Assembly (NCBI GenBank): GCA_964472385.1
Contig: CAYYLT010000033.1
Location: forward strand, 1 to 17,323
Origin: JAGXLC01 sp964472385
GTDB taxonomy: Bacteria; Bacteroidota; Bacteroidia; Bacteroidales; UBA12077
Reading direction: 5' to 3'
Length of the DNA: 17,323 bases
Part shown: in pieces, positions 1 through 9,200 of the stretch
Layout of the letters: the number at the start of each line of letters is the position of its first letter
How positions within the stretch are numbered: the stretch's first letter is position 1
Made by a program: the position numbers and the translations under genes
The notes under the pieces: generated by a model
What the model was told of the DNA's origin: nothing
The model's input: the letters and a program-made list of their open reading frames with translations, nothing else
Database searches by the model: none

Positions 1-3000
1 AGTCGTTCGTTCATTTGTAGAATTTGTTATATCCCTCCAACCCGACAAATACTTTGAATCTGGAATTTTCTCTTTAATTTTTTCTTGAGCCACCCAATAC
101 CACGGCTTGATCAAATACTCCGGATCCTGATATTCCTCTTCTGAAGGATGCTTGATATGCGTACTGGATCTCGAATCTACCCCTTCGTAACTGCCAAACC
201 GGTGGTCATAATGCCAGATCATCTTGCTTTCATACAAGGGAAGCCAAACTTCACCTTCCTCATTCACAAACCGGTTCCCCTTCAGTTCAAATCCTTCATT
301 ACTTAATTCCTCTTCTGTCCTGAATTTATCCGAATCGTTGCTCATGTGAAACATGGCCATGAATGAAATCCCCCAGGGATTCTGATTCTTTTCCTCATTG
401 ATCAATACCGGCACATAGCTGTATATCTTCTTGGTAAGCTCAGCATCCTGCCGGGTTCGGAATACCGGACAGGTTTTGGTGTTGGGATTGATGTTCAGAA
501 AATCTTCCCGGCTCAGGGTGAAAACCCGATCCTTGTCCATCAGATCCAGTACATCATGCAGGAAAAAAGCAAATTGGGCCTCATAACCTTTTTCTAGGGG
601 CTTGCCGGAGGTAGTCAGAAGGCAAAATTTATAGCTGCGGTGCACATGAGGAAACAATCCTTTCCGGTTTTCAAAATCGTACAGGGAAACCAGCCGGTTT
701 TCCTCCACCAGTTCACCGAAAAAAAGCTTGTTGGTATCGTCGGTGGCAATGCCGGTGGGCACCACAATGCCGCTCCTGCCGTTTTGGTTCTGCCGGTTTT
801 TTGCCAGCTCGGAAAAGATGGAATAGGTGTTGATATCGCCGCTGCTGGTCAGGGGAAATCTTTCGCTGCTCCGGATGAACTTGCCCGAAGCCTCGGAATA
901 ATTCAGAGTCTCCAGGTATTCATCGTACAGTTTAGGGTTGGCATCCTGTAAATGATTGATCAGCTTGTTCCGTTTGGCTTTGTTGGCCGCCTTGGCAATG
1001 TCTTCGTCCCGTGTGGAGAAAAACTCCTTCTCCTGCAGCTTGATCTTTTCCCAGGGCGGGTTGCCAATGATCACATCAAAACCGCCTTTCTCATAAACAT
1101 CCGGGAACTCCAGCGGCCAGTGGAAAAACTTTAACTCTTCGGCTTTCGCGTCGGCAATGCCTTCCAACTGCGCGTTGATGCTGCCGGCCGATTGCAGCAA
1201 CCGGGTAATGTTTTGTGAAAGCACAGTTTTATGTTCCGGCTGGTCTTCTTCATAGGATTGGAAAAAGGCCCAGGTAAACAAATTGCAGGCGGAATAATCC
1301 CGTGCCCATAGCGGATCATACTTGAGCTTGCGGAATTGTTTCTCTTTTTCTTCAACTCCCTTTACATCATCTTCCTGCAACCGGTCGATCTCCAGGTACC
1401 TTTGGGCAAACTGCCGCTGGTTGTCCTCCAGCTTGCTGTTCTGCGCAAACAGGTTCATCTGCCGGGTCTTCTTGAAACTCTTGTTCTCTTTCTTAAAATA
1501 CTGCGCGGCCTTTTTGTGATCGTTATGTAGCGGCTTATAGGCATCATCCGGTATGCCCTCCTTTAGCTTTTGCATGTCGTCCACACCGATCAGAGAGTCC
1601 CCGCATTTGATCTTGTGATCCAAAAAGTTCAGGGGTTTTCCGCTGTTGTGGCCCACCAGCCACAGGCTCAACTGACACAGTTCCACTGCAGCCGGGTTTT
1701 TGTCCACCCCGTAAATGCAGTGGCTGATCACATCGCGTGTGGCTTCCAGCACGTAGCCTTCCCCGGGATTTTCTTCACCGGAGCGGATCTTTGCCAGCTC
1801 GAACCCCAGGTTTCTGGCCGCAGCCAGAAGAAAGTGCCCAGATCCTGCTGCCGGATCACACACGTTCATGGTCAGAATGGCCTGTTCCTGTTTCTTCGGA
1901 TTATTGCCTGCTGCATGGAGCCGTTCTTCCATCACCGGGATCAAAGCGCTCTTGATGAGCTGGGCTACCAGATCGTGCCGGGTATAATAGGAACCGGTAG
2001 ATTTTCGCTCGGCGCCCTTGCCAAAGGCAAAGGCCGGGATGGCCCCTTCCGTTTGAAAATAAGGATTCAGGTCGAGCAGGGCCTCATACACCGAACCAAG
2101 CTCCTCCACGTCCAGATCCCGGTAATTGATCCGGGTCAGCACATTTCGTTCATCACGGAAAAGGGTAAGCTTGCCGAATGCCTCCAGGAAATACCGGTTG
2201 CCGGTTTTCAGCTCTTCCAGGTTGATGCCGTTTTCTTTCAGCGAATCGCGGGCAAACAGCTTTCCGCCCAAAGGATAAATGCCCAATTCTCTACCGTATC
2301 CAAGGGGTTCAAACAACCGGAAGGAGGTGATCAATCCCTGCCACAGATCGCTTTTGCCGGAATCAATGTATACCGAGGCCTGGCTTAATCTTCTCAACCG
2401 CTCTATGCTATAATACTTGTTGTAGATTTCCCGCAGCTTCAGTTTTCGGTCCCTGTCCGCATCGTTTTTGCCAATGGGGGTAAACACCAGGTTTCTCTCC
2501 TCGATGGTGGCCAGGAAGATGATCCGGTAAACCACCCTTAAAAGCAGATGGTAGAAGGTTCGGGGATCCACCTGGTTGTTGCTGACCTGTTCCACAAACT
2601 GCTCATTGGAAGTATGCTCCAGGAAACCTTTGGCCAGTGTTTCCATGGCCTCTTTCACCGCATCCCTGAGTTTGTCACGGATACGGGCGCCGGAGTCCAG
2701 GGCATCCTGATGGTATTCCTCGATGATAGCGTTTTCAACCTCTTCCTGTTTCCGGGGCATCCGGGTGGCATGGATGATGCGGTACATCAGGGCAAACTCA
2801 TTGTAGAGGCTGTCCTCCATGATCTTTTCAAGGTCGAATTCCAGGTAGGCCAGATGGGACAGTCGGTTGGAATCCCTCAGGATCCGCAGGGATGTCCCGT
2901 TGGAAATGATCCCGTAAAGGTGCTCGGTATAGTTGAGGTATTCCTGCATTAGCGCGTGAGAGGACATGCGGAGGGTGCCTGTTTCGGGTTTTTTGTCCAG

Positions 3001-3387
3001 CCGCTCGTTCACGCCCATGATGATCAGGGGGAAGCCGTCCAGGTTGACAGCCCGGTGGGTGATGTTGTAGGATTTGCCGTTGACAGTTTCGGCACGGGCG
3101 TTTTCAATATCATAGCCCAGTTCGTATAGCAACTGAAAGATCCAGAATTTTCGGGTGATGCTGGTGCCGGTTTCGTTATCCTTCAGTTTTTCTCTTTTGC
3201 TTTGAAACAATTGCCAGAGCGTTTTGGCTTCCGACCAGGCAAGACCTATCCTGTCCCTTAGTTCGCCTCGACCGGAAAAGCCGAAAGATTGAGGCTGCTG
3301 GTGTTTAAAGGAGCCGTCCTGCTGGATCTTGCCGATGATCTCATGCGAGAGGATGTTGCCCTGTATGGTGATCGAGGTGTAGTTCAT
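1..3387 (-). CDS. Type IIG-like adenine-specific DNA methyltransferase (DrmMI/PglX-like), 3' end beyond window
   Basis: I translated this strand by hand: the frame is open from the ATG at 3387 to the window edge (1,129 codons), so the C-terminus is missing. Around residues 461-469 lies the RKSTGSYYT segment typical of type IIG-like enzymes. SAM-binding motif I (DPAAGSG) is at 511-517 and catalytic motif IV (NPPW) at 776-779, which indicates N6-adenine methylation by a gamma-class enzyme. Residues 1-430 resemble the N-terminal region of Eco57I/BREX-type proteins, including YGIISNG and LRILRDS, but I see no clear PD-(D/E)XK triad, so nuclease activity is not supported. Residues from about 900 on (for example TCPVFRTRQ and PLYESKMIWHYDHRF) match the usual target-recognition part. 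The gene is last in view in a three-gene operon and starts 4 nt after the SNF2 gene, after tandem TAG TAG stops. Its probable role is to mark host DNA for the two upstream helicases. DrmMI or PglX-like is the closest named type; the exact family is uncertain. Confidence 0.92.
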   Translation of the reverse strand, partial: MNYTSITIQGNILSHEIIGKIQQDGSFKHQQPQSFGFSGRGELRDRIGLAWSEAKTLWQLFQSKREKLKDNETGTSITRKFWIFQLLYELGYDIENARAETVNGKSYNITHRAVNLDGFPLIIMGVNERLDKKPETGTLRMSSHALMQEYLNYTEHLYGIISNGTSLRILRDSNRLSHLAYLEFDLEKIMEDSLYNEFALMYRIIHATRMPRKQEEVENAIIEEYHQDALDSGARIRDKLRDAVKEAMETLAKGFLEHTSNEQFVEQVSNNQVDPRTFYHLLLRVVYRIIFLATIEERNLVFTPIGKNDADRDRKLKLREIYNKYYSIERLRRLSQASVYIDSGKSDLWQGLITSFRLFEPLGYGRELGIYPLGGKLFARDSLKENGINLEELKTGNRYFLEAFGKLTLFRDERNVLTRINYRDLDVEELGSVYEALLDLNPYFQTEGAIPAFAFGKGAERKSTGSYYTRHDLVAQLIKSALIPVMEERLHAAGNNPKKQEQAILTMNVCDPAAGSGHFLLAAARNLGFELAKIRSGEENPGEGYVLEATRDVISHCIYGVDKNPAAVELCQLSLWLVGHNSGKPLNFLDHKIKCGDSLIGVDDMQKLKEGIPDDAYKPLHNDHKKAAQYFKKENKSFKKTRQMNLFAQNSKLEDNQRQFAQRYLEIDRLQEDDVKGVEEKEKQFRKLKYDPLWARDYSACNLFTWAFFQSYEEDQPEHKTVLSQNITRLLQSAGSINAQLEGIADAKAEELKFFHWPLEFPDVYEKGGFDVIIGNPPWEKIKLQEKEFFSTRDEDIAKAANKAKRNKLINHLQDANPKLYDEYLETLNYSEASGKFIRSSERFPLTSSGDINTYSIFSELAKNRQNQNGRSGIVVPTGIATDDTNKLFFGELVEENRLVSLYDFENRKGLFPHVHRSYKFCLLTTSGKPLEKGYEAQFAFFLHDVLDLMDKDRVFTLSREDFLNINPNTKTCPVFRTRQDAELTKKIYSYVPVLINEEKNQNPWGISFMAMFHMSNDSDKFRTEEELSNEGFELKGNRFVNEEGEVWLPLYESKMIWHYDHRFGSYEGVDSRSSTHIKHPSEEEYQDPEYLIKPWYWVAQEKIKEKIPDSKYLSGWRDITNSTNERTT

Positions 3388-3391
3388 TCTA

Positions 3392-6199
3392 CTATGCATC
3401 TTTTGGTTTTGGCATCAAAATGTACACTCCCATGACATCCGGCGGCAATACCGGTTCTGCTTTCTCATACCTGCGTCCGCCAACCAAATCCTTGAACCTT
3501 CCGTGCGCTTCAACAAGATGTTCGGCTCGTTCCCTGGCCAGTTCCAGGAATTGGGGTTCCAGTTCCCTGAAATGATCCAGCTCCTTTTCCAGATCCTGCT
3601 TCTGCCGCTCAATACTCAGGTTGACCAGGCTCCTCGCTAAAACCAGCAATTCCTTTGCTTCGGCATAACCCAGTATCCTGGCGCCTTCACCACTTCCTTC
3701 ATATCCCCACAGGTACATCTCTTCCCCAACTACTTTCTTCCGGGTGTTGGCTTCCTTGATGACATTCCGTACCCGGAACATCACCAGGGTGGTTTTGCGT
3801 TTCACACGATCCGTCTGTATTTCCGATACCCTCGCCACGTTTTGATACTCCTTATGACCGTCAAACGCCAGGGCAAGCATAAATTGACAGAGCTGTTCCA
3901 CAAATTTATGATTTCTCCCTATGTAGCGGTGTTTTTTAGGAGTAGGGGACAAGAAGCCGATCCTCGCCTTTTGCTTATCTCCGAAATAAGCTTTCAGATG
4001 CTGGGGAAGGTTTTGGGGGTAAAGGTCATATCCTTCTTCATTCTTTTTGACAGATGCACCAAGATGAACGAGCGACCGGGTAACGAAATGCTCAACCGTC
4101 TCCACATCCCCAATGGCCTCATCTACCTCATCCAGACCTTTCTTTATTTTTTCCTTATCGATTGTTTCATGAGCAAAAATGGTTCTCAGCCGTTCTGCCT
4201 TCTCCCTTGCTGCTTCCAGTTCATTGGAGATCTTATCCTGAGTGTCGGCAAAGAGCTCCAACTGCCTGGCTTCCTGCTCACCCTTCAGAAGTACTTCCCT
4301 GAGCACTTCATCCATAACCGACTGGCTTGCTTCACCCAGAGGAATAGTCACGCCAATGGCTTTTTGTATGTCCCTGACTTTTCTAATAAGCACCTCAAGG
4401 ACTATCTTATCGATGGGGTTATCCTCACCCCAAAGAATGTAAGATTTAACCTGCCCGGCGATCTGACCAAAACGATCGACCCGGCCATCCCGTTGTTCTA
4501 TTTGATTGGGATTCCAGGGAAGGTCATAATGCAATACAGCCGTAAAATATTCCTGGAGGTTGATGCCTTCACTTAGACAATCGGTGGCTACAAGCACACG
4601 TTGCTCACTTTGGCCCATGGCTTCCACTTTCTCTTTTCTCTGTTCGTCTGCCAGCTCTGAAGTAACCACCTGAACATCTACCTTTTTAGGCAGTTCATCT
4701 TTGAGGATCTCTCCCACGTATTTGGCTGTAGCAATGTATTTGCAGAATACGATGGGCTGATAATCCTCATCCAGCCATTGCCTGACATATTTTACGGCGG
4801 TAGCCGCCTTATAATCATTTTCCGTACCCCTTAAATCTTGTATGCTTCTGCTTAGCTCCTCCAGTTCCTTGATTTCCTGTTCATGAAGTTCCGAATTATC
4901 GATCAGGGTGGATTGTCCTTCATCGAAAGTAATCGACTCATCTTCAAACAAAGGATTATTCTGTTCCTGCAGTTCATTCAATCCCTCATCATCAAGAATC
5001 CTGGTTTGTCTGTTCTGAAGCATACTGAATCCTGCTGCCGGGCTTGACATCACACCCCTCAGCAGGGCCAGGGCAGCCCAGTAGCGGATTTTTTCCGTGC
5101 GGGTATTTTCTCCTTTTTTGCCCATTCCCCTGGCAAACCGCAAAATATCCTGGTAAAATAAATTGTACTTTGGGGAAAGCTTGTAGGCAATTTCTTTTGA
5201 ATCCCTTTCGGGGAAGGTGGTTACCTCATTCATCCATCGTTTGATGTTTTCACGTTTGCGCTGTATAAAATGCCGGGCAATTTTCCTCCTTTGGTTTCTG
5301 TCTATATTTTCAAAGCTGTAACCTGAAAATTCCTCTCTCAACAGCCCAAGCAGTGAAATAAATTCACTGTCCTTACCACTATGAGGGGTTGCAGTAAGAA
5401 GAAGCAGATGTTGATTTTTAATTTTGGCAATATCATGAATAAGGGAATGCCTAAGTTGCTGTGCCTTTGACTTGGATCCTTCCGGCAGGGCACTGGTATG
5501 GGCCTCATCCACAACAACAAGATCAGGACAATCATTGAGAAAGATTCCTTTGCGTTTATCGGATTTGATGTAATCGATGGATATCACCTGGTACGGCACA
5601 TGGTAAAAGATGCTGCGGTCGTCCGGCAGTTTTCTGTCGAGGGATGCTGCCGTGCTGGTACGTATGATCTCAGAGTCAAGATCCAGCTTGTCTTTTATTT
5701 CCTGGTTCCACTGATCACAAAGATGGGGCGGGGCGATAACAGCAAATTTTTTAATTTCTCCCCTTTCCAGCAATTCTTTGATGATGATCAGCGCTTCGAT
5801 GGTTTTTCCGATCCCCACATCATCGGCAATCATCAGGCGGGTGAAATCCTGTTTCAGGGCCAGTGTGAGGGGTACCATCTGGTAAGCTCTGGGCCGGAAA
5901 GAGAGCTTGCCCATGCAGCGGAAAGGGCCGCTTGCATTTCTAAAAGAGAGTCTCGCCGCATCAAAAAGTAATTTTGCCGTTTCAAAGTCACCGAGGTCAT
6001 CGGAAGTTGGCGGTGGAAATTCTGCTTCGTCAATTTCTTCTCCGGGGATATTCAGTCTATGGTAGACTCCTGTGATCTCTTCTTCCGATCCTCCAAGCGG
6101 TTTCAATAGGGTCAGCTCAGGATCTTCCGAGGGAAGAACCATCCATTCCCGGTCCCTAAAATTTACCAATGAACCCGGCTTGTATTGTGTTTGTGGCAT
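3392..6199 (-). CDS. SNF2/HepA-family ATP-dependent helicase, DISARM DrmD-like
   Basis: This is a 935-residue SF2 helicase of the SNF2 group. The visible motifs are Walker A (ADDVGIGKT, 125-133), DEAH box (231-234), motif III (TAT, 269-271), ATDCLSEGINLQ (538-549) and motif VI (QRDGRVDR, 569-576). The second RecA lobe is followed by a charged, probably helical C-terminal region (about 600-900) with no recognised domain. The Walker A variant, the long C-terminus and the pairing with a large adenine methyltransferase fit the DISARM protein DrmD, a double-stranded DNA translocase candidate. The start is an ATG one base after the stop of the upstream giant helicase (TGATATG), so translation is probably coupled. 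It ends with tandem TAG TAG stops just before the methyltransferase. The helicase call is firm; the assignment to DISARM is inference from domain type and neighbours. Confidence 0.9.
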   Translation of the reverse strand: MPQTQYKPGSLVNFRDREWMVLPSEDPELTLLKPLGGSEEEITGVYHRLNIPGEEIDEAEFPPPTSDDLGDFETAKLLFDAARLSFRNASGPFRCMGKLSFRPRAYQMVPLTLALKQDFTRLMIADDVGIGKTIEALIIIKELLERGEIKKFAVIAPPHLCDQWNQEIKDKLDLDSEIIRTSTAASLDRKLPDDRSIFYHVPYQVISIDYIKSDKRKGIFLNDCPDLVVVDEAHTSALPEGSKSKAQQLRHSLIHDIAKIKNQHLLLLTATPHSGKDSEFISLLGLLREEFSGYSFENIDRNQRRKIARHFIQRKRENIKRWMNEVTTFPERDSKEIAYKLSPKYNLFYQDILRFARGMGKKGENTRTEKIRYWAALALLRGVMSSPAAGFSMLQNRQTRILDDEGLNELQEQNNPLFEDESITFDEGQSTLIDNSELHEQEIKELEELSRSIQDLRGTENDYKAATAVKYVRQWLDEDYQPIVFCKYIATAKYVGEILKDELPKKVDVQVVTSELADEQRKEKVEAMGQSEQRVLVATDCLSEGINLQEYFTAVLHYDLPWNPNQIEQRDGRVDRFGQIAGQVKSYILWGEDNPIDKIVLEVLIRKVRDIQKAIGVTIPLGEASQSVMDEVLREVLLKGEQEARQLELFADTQDKISNELEAAREKAERLRTIFAHETIDKEKIKKGLDEVDEAIGDVETVEHFVTRSLVHLGASVKKNEEGYDLYPQNLPQHLKAYFGDKQKARIGFLSPTPKKHRYIGRNHKFVEQLCQFMLALAFDGHKEYQNVARVSEIQTDRVKRKTTLVMFRVRNVIKEANTRKKVVGEEMYLWGYEGSGEGARILGYAEAKELLVLARSLVNLSIERQKQDLEKELDHFRELEPQFLELARERAEHLVEAHGRFKDLVGGRRYEKAEPVLPPDVMGVYILMPKPKDA

Positions 6200-6200
6200 A

Positions 6201-9200
6201 TCAATAAATTTTCCTGAATACGTCTTTTCTTCGTTCGACCAGTTTTTGCAGAGGCTCTGAATAGTGCCATTCGATCACGTCGTAACCTGCTTCCCGAAGC
6301 AATTCCCTTTTGTGGCTGTCATCGTCATGAACCTGGTTATCGTCGTGCACCGAACCATCGCAGAAAATCAGGACGGGCCCGGAATCCAGGTTATATACAA
6401 AATCCACGCTGACGTAAAAATCGGGTATGTTTACCTGGGTTTTGTCCGGGAGGCTGAAACCATTTTGGTATAAAAACTTCAGAAATTTTTCCTCCGTTGA
6501 AGAACTTTTATCATACTCATCCATAAGGGATTGATAATGCCCCTGACGATCCCGGTTCCCCTGTATGTTTTCAATTTCACAGTCCATGAGTTTTTCCAGG
6601 GGCTTTTTGATCCCGAACCGATCCAGTATCTCATGATGGGGCTGGTTGTAATAGGACAGCAGATCTTCATAGGTTGCCTTTGGTAAACCGGGTTCCATGT
6701 CTTCACGTGTTTGGGTATCAAAATGCAGAACCTTGTAAGCTTCCCTGAAAAGCTCCTTCATGCTTGCGGGGTTTTCAATAAGCTGGGAAAGAATTCCCAG
6801 GCTTCCTTCGGAAGCTTCGTAGATCATGATGTTGGGAGCTTCGGGATCGCCCATTACCCAAACGCCCACCTCGTTTTCTTCGGTCTGGAACATCTGCTCT
6901 ATTGCCCGCTTGAGGGCATAGCTCAGGGAAACCACCTGTTCGGGGTTGACCTCAAGATCTTTAACGGGTTGGATGTAAAGGGTATCTGATGTGTCGCGGG
7001 CCATGAGCATCACCTCCCTGGCATGGTTTTTTGTTTCTTCCTTTTCCAAATCCCTTTGCCTGAGCCATCTTCCGTTTCTGTTGTCAATATGGAATCCGTT
7101 GGAATCTTTGGAGCGTCTCCATTTTCTGTTGAGCTGTATCAGCTCGGTTGCCGGTCCATAGATAAGATTGAGAAGTTTTTTGTCGCCCAGCTTGATGACA
7201 GACCTGCTGGTGCTTTGCAGGCCGTTTATGTATCTGAAATATTGATCGATGACAAAGCCCTGCGACATCCTTTCTTCTTCCTCACAGGAGATCCTTTCCT
7301 GGGGATAACCTTCCGATTCGTTGAGTTCCAGAATGGAAGTAAGTCTTTCGGCGCTGTCCTGACTTTTTAATTCCCGGCGGGTTATGGGATCGTTGTTGGC
7401 CAGGTTGGCCTCGTCATCCAGAAAAGCATAACCGGTCTGTTTGGATATCTTCAGGGGCCTGGTCCTGGCTTCCGCATCCAGCAGCATCATCCTGTTGATC
7501 CGGTATTTGTTTCCATTGTGGTAGATTAGGTTCTGCGGCCCGAACTCCTTTAATGCAATGAACCGGGGCCTTGAAATGTATTCGCCTTCGTCCTGATGCT
7601 TGTATCCTACAAAAGCCCGTACCGGAAGCCTGGTAAAATTGTATCCCGGCAGGAATCCTTCCGAAGCCAGGTAACGGAACACGTAGAATTCCGATTCGTT
7701 CCCGAACAGTCTCTTGCTGTCATTCCTCAGCAAAGCTATTTGTTTTTCAGCTACGCTTCTTTGTCTTCTGGCATCTATGGCCTCCTCGCTGGAATATTTT
7801 ATGGTAGGGTCCTTGATGATCTGGTTGGCTTTGTCCTGCATCAAAATAGCGTGCCTGTACAATGCCCGCCATCGATCAAATGCACTGTTGAACCGGTCGA
7901 AAAAGGAACCGGCACGGGTAGAAAGCCAGTTATCACCGAACCACCAGGTGGCAGTTAGCTCGGGATATATTCCGGAGAGGATGTTTTTAAATTCATCGAT
8001 CAGGGTATCCTTCCGATGGCTGATCTGATCCCTGATATGGTTTTCAATTTCTTCTTTAACCTTCAGTTCAGACGGCCTGCTGATATCGATGATGTCAGAA
8101 ACTGCCATTTTCAGGTCACTCAGTCCAAGCTCCATCAGGATGTAAGCATTGAAATGGGACAGGATCAGCTCCTGATTTCTGAGGTCTGTTTTCGGAGGCA
8201 CCACTTTTCCCGCCACCATATCCTCCCTGGATTTAAAGTAATTCCTGTCATGTGGCGACCAGGAGGAGCAGTAGGTAAATACCAGTGCAGCCTGTCCGCT
8301 TCTTCCTGCCCTGCCCGAACGCTGTGCATAGTTGGCCGGATTGGGAGGTACATTGCGCATGTGTACGATGTTCAGTTCGGCAATATCGATCCCAAGTTCC
8401 ATGGTAGGGGAACAATACAGGGCCGAAATGTCACCCGACCTGAAATGCTTTTCCCTTTCAATGCGGTCGGTATTGCTTAGCTGTCCCGTATGTTCACTGG
8501 CTTCGATGGATTTTTTGTAGGTTGTAAAATCGTACCGGTACAGCTCCTTAAAGTATTCATTCGGCCTGATATCCAAACCTCCGTAAGCCGATACCCTCAC
8601 TTTGTCAGGAGGCACGTGTTTTTCATCTCCCGCTTTCCAAATGATCTTATCCGATCTGAGCTGGTAGCCCTGCACGGTTCCCCTGTCGCCTTTGATCTCA
8701 TCATATTTTTTCAGGAAATTTCCTTTTTTCAGTGTATCACAAAGTTCCACGATGAATTCCTGATATGCATCATTTGGCAGGGGTTCCATTCCCTTTTCTA
8801 TAAACAGCCTTCTGAAATATTTTCCAATATTCGAACGGGGTCCGAGGCTGGCAGTATAGACAAATCTTCTCGTTCTTCCGGGATTGGCCGGTACCAGGTA
8901 ATAGGGAACCTCAATCTTTTCATTCCTGTCCAGCGACCATATCTTGTCGCTGTCAAGCTTTTGCTTGATGAAATTTTCCTTTTCGCCGCGTTGTTCTAAT
9001 AATAAAGGATCGTATATGGAATAGGATGTGCGGAAATAATTCAGCACCTGGCTGGTTATGTCGTATCGTTCTTCAGCGGGCAGAGATTCCAGGAGCGGCA
9101 ATCCCCGGAAGAAATCGTTCCTTTGGCAGAACTCCTCAAGCTTTTCATAATGTATTCCAAGCAATCCGCATTGTTCCAGGTTGGGAAGGATGTAACGCCA

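Noticed and set aside
1570..2388. Plus-strand open frame of 272 codons opposite the methyltransferase
   Set aside because: It is a shadow of the minus-strand gene, which has motif I and NPPW in an uninterrupted frame; the plus-strand translation resembles no protein.
3842..4576. Plus-strand open frame of 244 codons opposite the SNF2 gene
   Set aside because: It lies wholly within a helicase gene with complete motifs, and its translation has no domain signature.
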